A stretch of 32,729 nucleotides of DNA, taken from NCBI RefSeq assembly GCF_000521785.1, contig NZ_JALZ01000032.1, positions 1-32,729 on the forward strand, written 5' to 3'. The notes under the pieces were generated by a model. The model made no database searches. It was not told the origin of the DNA and saw only the letters and a program-made list of their open reading frames with translations. Position numbers and translations under genes: made by a program. Shown piece by piece: positions 9,058-17,139 of this stretch. This DNA comes from Roseivivax halodurans JCM 10272 (GTDB lineage Bacteria; Pseudomonadota; Alphaproteobacteria; Rhodobacterales; Rhodobacteraceae). Within the stretch, counting starts at the first letter, position 1; each line of letters starts with the position of its first letter.

Positions 9058-9951
9058 TTATACCCGTCTTCGTGCGTCGAGCAGCAGAGGCCCGTCGGTT
9101 GTTGTGTCTGCAGCAGGTCGCTTCGGCGCGCCGACAAGCAACCCATCGGCGATCACCTGTTCTACGGTCTCGGCATCGACCACAGGACTGTCTGCAGAAA
9201 ACGCGTAAACCATAGCGATATCGCACAATTTGTTGACCAGACGCGGCACACCCTCCGTGGCGGTGTATACCGCCCTGCACGCTTCTGGCGTGAAGATCTC
9301 CGAGGTTGCGCCAGCCACCCGCAGCCGATGCGCGATGTAATCGGCCACGCCACCTGCGTCCATCGGCTTGAGATGGAAGTTCGCGGACACACGCTGCGCA
9401 AATTGGGTCAGGTCCGGAGCCGAGATGATCTCACGCAGTTCCGGCTGGCCGACGAGCACCAATTGCAGCAGCTCGTCCCGACCCGAGTTTATGTTGGTGA
9501 ACATCCTGAGCTCTTCGAGCGCCTCGCGACTGAGGTTCTGCGCTTCGTCGAAGATCAGAAGGACCCGTTTTCCCGCGGCGTATTGCTCAATGAGATAGGA
9601 TTGAAAGCGCGAAAAGAGATCGACATAGGTCTCGCCGGGCTCGGAGCGCTGGTCGAGCGCCAGCATTGCCCATCGCAGGATCTCACCCCGGTCGCCTTGC
9701 GTGTTGGCAACCATGCCGACCACCACATCATCCTCCACCGAGCGCAACAGATGGTGCAGCAGCGTGGTCTTGCCCGCTCCCACCTCGCCGGTGATGAGCG
9801 TGATCGGCGCCCGGGTCATCAGACCGTATTCCATCATCGCAAACGCTCCGCGATGGACCGGCCCCCAGTAAAGGAAGTCGGGATCGGGAACCAGCGAGAA
9901 GGGCCGCTCACGCAGGTTGAAGTGATCGATGTAGAAAGCGATGGTGGACAC
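9058..9951 (-). CDS. ExeA-like AAA ATPase of exosortase/EPS loci
   Basis: A 297-residue cytoplasmic P-loop ATPase of the kind found beside Wzz and BY-kinase genes in exosortase-linked polysaccharide loci (general-secretion-pathway protein A family). The N-terminal FNLRERPFSLVPDPDFLYWG block is the family signature. Walker A is GEVGAGKTT at 55-63, Walker B is LLIFDEAQNL at 131-140, and a sensor-type LVGQPEL follows. The role is not firmly known; it is thought to energise or regulate assembly of the export apparatus. It is the first gene of the leftward operon, and its stop is 4 bp from the Wzz start. Divergently placed from the sugar transferase. Confidence 0.9.
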   Translation of the reverse strand: MSTIAFYIDHFNLRERPFSLVPDPDFLYWGPVHRGAFAMMEYGLMTRAPITLITGEVGAGKTTLLHHLLRSVEDDVVVGMVANTQGDRGEILRWAMLALDQRSEPGETYVDLFSRFQSYLIEQYAAGKRVLLIFDEAQNLSREALEELRMFTNINSGRDELLQLVLVGQPELREIISAPDLTQFAQRVSANFHLKPMDAGGVADYIAHRLRVAGATSEIFTPEACRAVYTATEGVPRLVNKLCDIAMVYAFSADSPVVDAETVEQVIADGLLVGAPKRPAADTTTDGPLLLDARRRV

Positions 9952-10322
9952 TCGTCAACAAAGGAACAGGCATGGAGCCCGTGACACGGCCCCATAGCAT
10001 ATGAAGACTTCGGCGCGATAGCAAAACACCCAAACCCGGCCACCGCCGGCCCACAGAACTTTACCCGCGCAGCTCACCTTCGCCACAATTCCTCTCCGAG
10101 AAGTGGTCAATCGCCAGAGAGTTGTGGTGATTGAAGACCTTCAGGTAACGAACTCTCCTTAAACGTGAATCTTTCCCCGAAATGGAAGTAGATACTGTTC
10201 AACGCCCTCAAATTAAGGCAAGGCTGCCACAAGTTGGACATTTTTCGGCGGCGATTACATACCCCACGAGAGCTGCAGGTTCTGCGCCACAAGACCTCGT
10301 GTTTTTTAGGAGTCTCGTACCA
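9952..10322. promoter_or_regulatory. divergent promoter region of the two EPS units
   Basis: About 370 bp between the ATPase start and the likely sugar-transferase start, clearly richer in AT than the flanking genes. It must carry promoters in both directions. The seven-base word GCCACAA occurs three times on the plus strand (10082-10088, 10226-10232, 10286-10292), and TTGTGG, the complement of its core, occurs at 10122-10127. This suggests a repeated regulator site, but chance cannot be excluded. No clear sigma-70 or sigma-54 element was found by eye. Confidence 0.5.
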
Positions 10323-11024
10323 GTGTCTTTTTCCGATACGCCTTTACTTTTTAGACCATTAACGGGCTCTGAGAGCCTCTCCACTGCCATTGAGGTTCCG
10401 CCGGCCGGCTCGCGAGCCCGTCCCTATGCCCGCCGCTACAAACCGATGCTCGACATCAGCCTGGTCGTTCTGCTCCTGCCGATCGTCCTCCCGCTCCTGG
10501 TACTTTTGGCCGCCCTGGTGGCGCTCGACGGCGGCAACCCAATCTACTCGCAGAAACGCGTCGGCCGGGCAGGCCATGTCTTCCGGATCTGGAAGCTCCG
10601 GACGATGGTGCCCAACGCAGACATTCAGCTCGCAAAATATCTCGCCGAGAATCCCGAGGCGCGGGCCGAATGGGCGGTGAAGCAGAAGCTGACAAACGAT
10701 CCGCGCATCACAAAGGTCGGATGCATCCTGCGCAAGGCGTCGCTCGACGAGCTGCCGCAAATTTTCAATGTACTGACAGGCGACATGAGTCTCGTGGGAC
10801 CACGGCCGATGATGCCCGATCAGAAGCCGCTTTATCCGGGTCGCGCCTATTTTGTCCTGCGCCCGGGGATCACCGGCCCCTGGCAGGTCTCGGACCGCAA
10901 CATGACCAGCTTCGCCGCCCGCGCCCAATATGACACCGTCTACTACAAGTCGGTCTCCTTCATCGGCGATCTGCGCCTTCTTATGGCCACAATGCGCGTG
11001 GTTATGCGCGGTACAGGCTGTTGA
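10323..11024 (+). CDS. undecaprenyl-phosphate sugar phosphotransferase (polyprenyl glycosylphosphotransferase)
   Basis: Membrane enzyme that starts each repeat unit by moving a sugar-1-phosphate from UDP-sugar to undecaprenyl phosphate. It has the family's single hydrophobic segment (KPMLDISLVVLLLPIVLPLL) followed by the cytoplasmic catalytic domain: PIYSQKRVGRAGHVFRIWKL, then RTMVPNAD, DPRITKVGCILRKASLDELPQ, FNVLTGDMSLVGPRPM, and YFVLRPGITGPWQVSDRN. It lacks the long four-span N-terminal half of WbaP and ends in the usual VVMRGTGC. The frame extends to an ATG at 10182, but the extra 47 codons look non-family and AT-rich. The GTG at 10323 has AGGAG 10 nt upstream, so I prefer it; the start remains uncertain. 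First gene of the rightward unit. Confidence 0.88.
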   Translation: MSFSDTPLLFRPLTGSESLSTAIEVPPAGSRARPYARRYKPMLDISLVVLLLPIVLPLLVLLAALVALDGGNPIYSQKRVGRAGHVFRIWKLRTMVPNADIQLAKYLAENPEARAEWAVKQKLTNDPRITKVGCILRKASLDELPQIFNVLTGDMSLVGPRPMMPDQKPLYPGRAYFVLRPGITGPWQVSDRNMTSFAARAQYDTVYYKSVSFIGDLRLLMATMRVVMRGTGC

Positions 11025-11145
11025 TCTCGTCAGCGGCGGCGGTTGATCCCGCCGTCTCGGCTGACATCCCGGTCCAGATCAAGTAATCACCCCGTACTCA
11101 CGTGCTCCTTTCGCGGGCCATCCTTGCTGGAGAATACCCCCTCCC

Positions 11146-13575
11146 ATGCACCTTGTGCGCTCCATCCTGCTGCCTCTCGCGCTCGTTCTGGCCCTTGCCG
11201 CTTGCAAAAGCTCCGAAGAACGCGCGGAGGAATATTTCGAGACCGGGCTCGAACTGCGCGAGGCCGGTGACCTCGAGCGCGCCGCCCTCTCCTTCAGGAA
11301 CGTCTTTCGCTTCGACGGGGCCCACAAGGAGGCACGCACCAACCTCGCGGAGGTGCTGATCGAACAGGGCAACCCGAACGCCGCCTTCTCGCAATATCTG
11401 CGCCTCGCGGAACAATATCCCAACGATGTCGGCATCCGAATCGCACTCTCGGAGCTCGCCATTTCCCAGCAGGCCTGGAGTGAACTCGAGCGCCACGGCA
11501 ACGTCGCCATCGAAGCCGCCCCCGAACGGCCAGAGGTGCAAGCGATCGCGGCGATGATCGATTATGTCGAGGCCTCGCAAAACGACAGTGCCGGCGGGCG
11601 GCAGGACGCTGTGGAGCGCGCGAGAACGCTTCTGGAGACAGATCCGGATCTCACAAGCGCCCGCCAGCTGGTGATCTTTGGGTCAATCGAGGCAGGCGAG
11701 TTCGACGCCGCGCTCGACGCGATCAATACCGCCCTCGAGGCGGAGCCCGACGATCTCACGCTCAACACGCTGAAGCTGCAGGTGCTGAACACACTCGAGC
11801 GGCCTGACGAGGTCGAAGCGCTCTTGCAGGACATGTATGCCCGCTTTCCCGAGAACGAGGAAATCCGGCAGAACCTGATCGCCTGGTATCTCCAGCGCGA
11901 GGATCTCGGGGCAGTTGAAACGCTCCTGCGCGAGATCGCCGGGCCCCGCGATGCCGAAGGGGCGGTCGAGGATCACATCACACTTGTCCGCTTCCTCGCG
12001 CAGGCAGAGGGGGTCGAGGCCGCGCGCGCCGAGCTGAGCGAGTTGATTGAGGCCAGCGAGGGCAATACGGAGGCCGTCGACCGTTACGTCCTCCTCGACG
12101 CCGGCTTCGCCTTCGATTCGGGGGAGCAAACCGAAGCTGTCGATCGGTTGCAGGCACGCCTCGATGACGATGCAGAGACCCCCGTCACCAACGACATCCG
12201 CACCACGCTGGCGCAGATGCACCTCGTCACCGGCGACGAGGTGACCGCTCGTGCGCTGGTCGAAGAGACGCTGGCGGCTGACGAAAGTAATGTCGCCGCG
12301 CTGAAGATGCGCGCCGAATGGCAAATCGAGGCCGATGATCCGAACGAGGCGATCACCTCTCTGCGGACCGCGCTCGACCAAGCGCCAAACGATTCAGAGA
12401 TCCTGACGCTCATGGCCCGAGCCCATCTGCGTGCGGGCAGCACCCAGCTCGCCGGCGAGCGCCTGGCCCTTGCCGTGGACCTCTCTGAGAACGGCCCCGC
12501 CGAGACGCTGCGTTACGCCCGCTTCCTGCTGGACCAGAACCGGGAAGCCGCCGCGCGCTCACTGCTCGCCGAAGCAATTGACGCCAATCCCGGCAATCTC
12601 GATCTTCTGACCGAACAGGCGCGCCTGGCGTTGAGTCAGGACGATACCGCGACCGCCCGCACCGCAATTGCCGCGCTCGAACGTATCGACAGCCCCGAGG
12701 CAACCGACCGCGCCACAACGCTCAACGCAGCCCTCCTTCTGGGACAGCAACGCTTCGATGAGAGTGTGGCACTTCTGGAGGAACGCGCCGAAGGCGATGA
12801 TGCGCCTGGCGCCGTGGTGCTCGACGTGGTGCGTATCCGCCTCGAGGCGGGACAAGTTGCCGAGGCCCGGTCCTATCTCAGCACGCGCCTCGAAGAGCGC
12901 CCCGAGGATCCGACACTGCGCTTCGCAGAAGCGGTCCTGCAGATGGCCGCGGGCGAGACCGAGGAGGCCGAAAACGGCTTGCGCGAGCTGATCGAGGACT
13001 TTCCCGAAGCCCAGGCGCCGGTGCGTCTGCTCCACGGGCTTCTTGTCAGTGACGATCGCGAGGAGGAAGCGCGCGAGCTGCTCGCCGCCGCAGTGGAGCG
13101 CATGCCGGAGGCCCGTGAGCTACAGCTTATCCGCGCGAGCAATTTCGAGGCCGAGGGTGATCTCGAAAGCGCGCTCGACATTTACGAGACGCTTTACGAG
13201 CAGGAGAGCGACGACACGGTCGTGGCCAACAATTACGCAAGCCTCCTGAGCGATCTGCGCGAGGACGAGGAGAGTCTCGCACGCGCCGCGGATGTGGCCC
13301 GCCGCCTTGCGGATGCCGACGTGCCGGCCCTCCAGGACACCTATGGTTGGATCGCCTACCGGCAGGGCAATTTCGAGGAGGCGCTCTCCTATCTCGAACC
13401 CGCCGCGGAAGGGCTGCCCGATAATCCCGTGGTGCTCTACCATCTCGGCATGACCTATGCCGCCCTCGAGCGCTCCGAAGAGGCCCGGGAGACACTTCAG
13501 CGGGCCGTCGACGCTGCGGAGGGGCAATCACTGCCGCAGATCGACCAGGCGAGAGAAACACTGGAGGGGCTTTGA
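11146..13575 (+). CDS. large TPR lipoprotein, PrsT-like, of the exosortase/EPS system
   Basis: An 809-residue protein with a lipoprotein signal ending in LAAC at Cys20, so probably lipid-anchored in the periplasm. The rest is tetratricopeptide helices from about residue 25 to the end (for example the AEEYFETGLELREAGDLERA unit), with strongly acidic composition. Length, lipobox and neighbours match the PrsT-type TPR proteins of PEP-CTERM/exosortase loci, which are thought to act as scaffolds for polymer export. The start is the ATG at 11146, with GGAG about 12 nt upstream. It follows the sugar transferase by 121 bp. Several antisense frames across it are only shadows of its GC-rich codons. Confidence 0.88.
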   Translation: MHLVRSILLPLALVLALAACKSSEERAEEYFETGLELREAGDLERAALSFRNVFRFDGAHKEARTNLAEVLIEQGNPNAAFSQYLRLAEQYPNDVGIRIALSELAISQQAWSELERHGNVAIEAAPERPEVQAIAAMIDYVEASQNDSAGGRQDAVERARTLLETDPDLTSARQLVIFGSIEAGEFDAALDAINTALEAEPDDLTLNTLKLQVLNTLERPDEVEALLQDMYARFPENEEIRQNLIAWYLQREDLGAVETLLREIAGPRDAEGAVEDHITLVRFLAQAEGVEAARAELSELIEASEGNTEAVDRYVLLDAGFAFDSGEQTEAVDRLQARLDDDAETPVTNDIRTTLAQMHLVTGDEVTARALVEETLAADESNVAALKMRAEWQIEADDPNEAITSLRTALDQAPNDSEILTLMARAHLRAGSTQLAGERLALAVDLSENGPAETLRYARFLLDQNREAAARSLLAEAIDANPGNLDLLTEQARLALSQDDTATARTAIAALERIDSPEATDRATTLNAALLLGQQRFDESVALLEERAEGDDAPGAVVLDVVRIRLEAGQVAEARSYLSTRLEERPEDPTLRFAEAVLQMAAGETEEAENGLRELIEDFPEAQAPVRLLHGLLVSDDREEEARELLAAAVERMPEARELQLIRASNFEAEGDLESALDIYETLYEQESDDTVVANNYASLLSDLREDEESLARAADVARRLADADVPALQDTYGWIAYRQGNFEEALSYLEPAAEGLPDNPVVLYHLGMTYAALERSEEARETLQRAVDAAEGQSLPQIDQARETLEGL

Positions 13576-13726
13576 CCCCTCCCTTTCCGTGACCCGCGAG
13601 GCACATTCTCCAGCAGAACTGCATCCTTCGGCGGCAAGACAAGCGATCCCCCCTGCCCCGCGAAGTGCGGGGCCGTTACGCTGCGCCAAAGTTCTCCTTC
13701 GAACACGTCATCGGGATACCGAAAAA

Positions 13727-14347
13727 ATGCTTAGCCATATCAGACAGCTTCTCGTCGTGCTTGCGGCGCTCCTCGGGGCCACCGCGGCCCACGCGCAGGG
13801 CTATCAGGTACAGCCCGGCGACGTGTTGCGCGTCGAGGTGCTTCAGGACGACAGCCTCAACCGCAACGTCCTCGTCGCTCCGGATGGCAGCATCAATTTC
13901 CCGCTTGCAGGGTCGCTGCGCGCCGGGGGCCGCACGATCGGCGCCATCCAGACCGATCTCGTCACCCGGCTGGAGCCCAATTTCTCGACCCGTCCCACCG
14001 TGTTCGTTTCGCTCGAGCAGCTCGCCGAGCGTGACCCTCCGCAGCCAACACTTCCGCAGGAGGATCCGGTCGTCGCAATCTTCGCCATGGGCGAGGTCGC
14101 CAATGCGGGCCGCATCGAGCTTGTGCCCGGAACGCGGCTCCTGCAGGCGCTCGCGCAACTCGGTGGCTTCACCGATTTCGCCGCCAAGAAGCGGCTGCAG
14201 CTGCGCCGCTACGACCCGAGCCTGGGGCGCGAGAGGATCTATCCGCTGAACTATGATGCCATTATGTCAGGCCGCAGCCCCAACGGCACTGTCCTCATGC
14301 AGGAAGGCGACGTCATCCTCGTGCCGACCAGGACCCTGTTCGAATAA
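13727..14347 (+). CDS. Wza-type polysaccharide export protein (short form)
   Basis: A 206-residue secreted protein with a signal peptide (1-23, cleavage after AHA). It has a Poly_export domain (GYQVQPGDVLRVEVLQDDSLN, then VLVAPDGSINFPLAGSL) and an SLBB-like domain (VAIFAMGEVANAGRIELVPG, then LLQALAQLGGFTDFA). It ends soon after EGDVILVP, so it lacks the C-terminal membrane-spanning helix of E. coli Wza and is about half its length. It has no lipobox Cys. It probably forms a periplasmic ring and relies on the neighbouring beta-barrel for outer-membrane passage. The ATG at 13727 starts the signal peptide; the longer upstream frame overlaps the TPR gene. Confidence 0.88.
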   Translation: MLSHIRQLLVVLAALLGATAAHAQGYQVQPGDVLRVEVLQDDSLNRNVLVAPDGSINFPLAGSLRAGGRTIGAIQTDLVTRLEPNFSTRPTVFVSLEQLAERDPPQPTLPQEDPVVAIFAMGEVANAGRIELVPGTRLLQALAQLGGFTDFAAKKRLQLRRYDPSLGRERIYPLNYDAIMSGRSPNGTVLMQEGDVILVPTRTLFE

Positions 14348-14371
14348 TTCCCGAAAGGGATCTCACCACGT

Positions 14372-15679
14372 ATGCTTCGCACCCTTTTCCTCCCGCTCGG
14401 CGCCGCAACCACCGCGTCGCTGATCCTCGGCCTGCCCGTTCTGGCGCAGGAGCGGACGCCGGACGGGCGGCTTCTGACCCTGGGCCTGACGACCGGGATC
14501 ACCGCCTCGGACAATGTCGATCTTGACCCGGAGCCGACAGAAGAGGTCGAGGCAACAACCTCGCTCTCGCTGGGGCTCCTGTCGGCGACCCCGACGCAGC
14601 GCTTCGAGCTCGGCACAAGCGCAGGTCTGCGCGCGCTCTTGGTCGGAGACGAGGACGAGGATAGCTTCGCGCTCGACGACCCGAACGGCAGGTTCCTCTA
14701 CACCCGTAGCTCACGCGCCGCGAAGCTGTCGCTGGAGGGCAGGTTCGACAGCCGGGAAATCACCTCACTTACCCCCCTGGAGCTGACCAGCGAGGATCTG
14801 GCGGACCTTGAGGATCTCCAGGACCTCGAGGATCTGATTGCGGCCAATCAGGTGCCGCGTGATGCGCGCCGGCTGACCTTCGATCTGGACGCCGCGCTCG
14901 AGACCCGGCGCGATAGCCCCTTCGGGATCACCTATTCGGTAGGCGTCTCCGGCGAGCGCTACAGCGACGCCCCCGAAGCCTTCGAGGAGGAAACCCGGGC
15001 CTCTGCCGGGCTCGGCCTGCGCTTCGATCTTGACGAGATCACCCGGGCCACGACCGATCTCCGCTTCGTAACCAGCAACGACCCGGAAGAAGAGGATCGT
15101 TTCTCGCTCGATCTCGGTCTCACCCGCACAATCGGGACCGATCAGGTCGGGGCGTCTTTCGGAATCGTCGAGAACGGCGATGCAACCCGGCTCAGCCTCT
15201 CGGCCAATGCCGCACGTGACTTCTCAACCGGCAGCGTCAGCGGGTCACTGGGCGTGACCCGCGCTGACAGCGGCAACCTTGCGCTGACCGGCTCGCTCGG
15301 GCTCACTCGCGAGCTTTCGCCCACCCAGGACGTGAGCGTCGACCTCTCGCGGCGCGTGATCCGGCTCGACGGTCTCGAGGAAGGTGAGCCCGACCGCGAG
15401 CGCGCCGTCTCGAGCCTCAGTGCCGATTACAGCCAGGCCGTCACCCGCCTCTGGCGCTTCGGCCTCGATGCGGAACTGACGCAGGCCGACGTGATCGAAG
15501 GGCCCGGCGGGAGTGACAGCTTCGGTCGGATCGGTGCAGACCTCTCGCGCCCGCTCACCGAGGATTGGCGCCTTTCCATGGGTGTCAGCCACCGGTTCGA
15601 GGAAAATGCCGATGGCACCGATGCCACCAGCAACACCGTCTCGGTCTCGCTGAACCGATCCTTCCGGATCTCCTATTGA
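14372..15679 (+). CDS. outer-membrane beta-barrel protein of the EPS locus
   Basis: A 435-residue protein with a signal peptide (about 1-26, cleavage near VLAQ) and then alternating hydrophobic/polar strands ending in a terminal aromatic (SFRISY), the classic outer-membrane barrel signature. It most likely provides the outer-membrane pore or anchor for the exopolysaccharide, as the barrel proteins of XrtA-type loci do. An odd acidic block, EDLADLEDLQDLEDL, lies near residues 141-155, probably in a periplasmic or extracellular loop. It starts 25 bp after the Wza-type gene, and its stop overlaps the rhomboid start. Exact family membership is not certain from sequence alone. Confidence 0.8.
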   Translation: MLRTLFLPLGAATTASLILGLPVLAQERTPDGRLLTLGLTTGITASDNVDLDPEPTEEVEATTSLSLGLLSATPTQRFELGTSAGLRALLVGDEDEDSFALDDPNGRFLYTRSSRAAKLSLEGRFDSREITSLTPLELTSEDLADLEDLQDLEDLIAANQVPRDARRLTFDLDAALETRRDSPFGITYSVGVSGERYSDAPEAFEEETRASAGLGLRFDLDEITRATTDLRFVTSNDPEEEDRFSLDLGLTRTIGTDQVGASFGIVENGDATRLSLSANAARDFSTGSVSGSLGVTRADSGNLALTGSLGLTRELSPTQDVSVDLSRRVIRLDGLEEGEPDRERAVSSLSADYSQAVTRLWRFGLDAELTQADVIEGPGGSDSFGRIGADLSRPLTEDWRLSMGVSHRFEENADGTDATSNTVSVSLNRSFRISY

Positions 15680-16329
15680 GGCGTCCTGCGCCGCGCCACC
15701 GTCCATATCTTTCGATCGGCGCAAGCCTGATTGGTGTAGAACTCGCGATCTGGATTATCGGCTGGACGCTAGGAAACCCGGATCGGTTCAGAATCTGGGT
15801 GATCGGGCTTGCGGGGTTCTGGCCTGGCCTTCTTGGTGATTGGCACTCGAATTTTCCCCTCCAACCTCTGACAATGTTCCTAACTTACTGGCTGGTTCAT
15901 TCCGGGCCCGGGCACCTTCTGGGAAATCTCGCCGTCCTCACCTGGTTCAGTCTCAGCATCGGACCGCGCCTGCGGCGCAGGGAAACCTGGGAGATCTGGA
16001 TCATCTCGGTGTTCGGCGGGGCGCTTGCCTTTGGATATCTCAGCACCTCCTACTCGCCGGCGATCGGCGCATCAGGCGGCGTCTTCGGGCTGCTCGGCGC
16101 CTTTATAGTGCTTGATTTCCGCGCCGCCCGTGGCAGGAGCGGACTGGCCCGAGCCGGAGCCCGCACGGCAGGCATCTGCGCGCTGATCGTGATGCTCTCG
16201 TTCCTCGACTATCTCCTGCGCGATGCGATCCTCGCATGGCAGGCGCATCTCGGGGGATTTTTCGCCGGAGCGGCACTCACCTGGGCCATCTTGGCCAGGT
16301 CAGGGAAGACCCCAACCTGTTTGCGGTAG
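15676..16329 (+). CDS. rhomboid-family intramembrane serine protease
   Basis: A 217-residue polytopic membrane protein with about six spans. It shows rhomboid hallmarks in order: His80 and Asn84 in GHLLGN (second core helix), catalytic Ser133 in IGASGGVFG, and catalytic His191 in AHLGGFFAG. It should cut membrane-anchored substrates within or near the bilayer. No ATG fits: the frame has TTG at 15676, which overlaps the barrel gene's stop as TTGA, the likeliest start by coupling. In GlyGly-CTERM systems a rhomboid relative (rhombosortase) replaces exosortase, so a rhomboid inside an exosortase locus is notable. Its substrate is unknown. Confidence 0.82.
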   Translation: MRRPAPRHRPYLSIGASLIGVELAIWIIGWTLGNPDRFRIWVIGLAGFWPGLLGDWHSNFPLQPLTMFLTYWLVHSGPGHLLGNLAVLTWFSLSIGPRLRRRETWEIWIISVFGGALAFGYLSTSYSPAIGASGGVFGLLGAFIVLDFRAARGRSGLARAGARTAGICALIVMLSFLDYLLRDAILAWQAHLGGFFAGAALTWAILARSGKTPTCLR

Positions 16330-16629
16330 AGGCGAGGACGCCCGCGCAAGGAGGAGACCACGCCGGCATCTCGGAGGACGGTGGATACGGCTCGTTCATT
16401 CCGTCAGCCCCACGGGCTTACAACGCCCGGCTCAATGGCCTGCCCGCCTACGAGGCGCGACTGACGGATTGACACAGGCTATCCGGGCATCCCCGTCTGG
16501 GGCCGCTGGCCTATACCTACGGCATCGCCGCGGGCGGTAGGCGCGTCGCTAAGGCTGCCGGCTCGGACTCCACATCGAGAGACATTAGATCGGCGCGGGC
16601 GTGCCCAGCTGACGCTTTTGTGTTCAAGG
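16330..16629. other. gene-free stretch after the rhomboid gene
   Basis: About 300 bp with no complete gene. A plus-strand frame near 16350-16472 ends in YNARLNGLPAYEARLTD and a TGA, and looks like a short piece of something once coding, but I cannot place it. It may belong with the decayed sequence that follows. Confidence 0.25.
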
Positions 16630-16990
16630 GCAGGATCGGCGTCCAGGACGGCGCAGACCCTTGGCCTCAACAGCAACGGTCTGGCCCTGGTCGGCGATAC
16701 GCGGGCGTCCCACTGCGGCCCGTACCTCTACATGGAAAACGGTGCGGCGCGTCTTCTGGTGAATAATGCCAGCGCGTCCGGTGCGCTACCGGCGCCGGCG
16801 GACGAATCCGTTATCATGGTCACGGGGCGCCATGATGTCGGATTGGGCGCCCCCGCGGTGGAGGTCTACGTGAACGGCGGCGCGGCCGTAGCGCTTTCGC
16901 GCTCTGATACGGCGACCGAGAACTCGACATCCAGGCTGCGCAATGGGTCGAGACGCTCCCTAACGACGTGGCAGTCGAGAGGTGGAGCGG
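16630..16990 (+). pseudogene. degraded fragment, possibly lectin/LamG-like
   Basis: A plus-strand frame reads as beta-rich sequence (LGLNSNGLALVGDT, then GPYLYMENGAARLLVNN, then SVIMVTGRHDVG and VEVYVNGGAAVAL). The VEVYVNG piece resembles the strand motif of concanavalin/LamG folds. There is no start codon or ribosome binding site that makes sense, and family-like reading ends near 16930; afterwards another frame looks better (ELDIQAAQWVETLP). It therefore looks like an internal piece of a larger secreted protein, frameshifted and abandoned. The fold assignment is a guess from pattern. Confidence 0.3.
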
Positions 16991-17139
16991 ATCGCGGTTT
17001 GGACCACGCACAGCGCGGAACACACGAAGCCGCAGACGGGCCTCGTGGCAGACCTTTCCGGCGAAGCAGATCACCGGAATGGCAGCGGGTTGGACGAAAC
17101 AGGGTACGGGCCTTTTCACCGACCTCTGAGGGACGGGAT

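Noticed and set aside
7926-9215. A 429-codon plus-strand open frame across the Wzz gene
   Set aside because: It is antisense to a clearly recognised Wzz gene and to the ATPase gene end, has no domain or signal, and reflects GC-rich codon use.
11683-12381. Long minus-strand open frames over the TPR gene
   Set aside because: The plus-strand TPR protein has a lipobox and repeats; the antisense frames have neither a start site nor a family.
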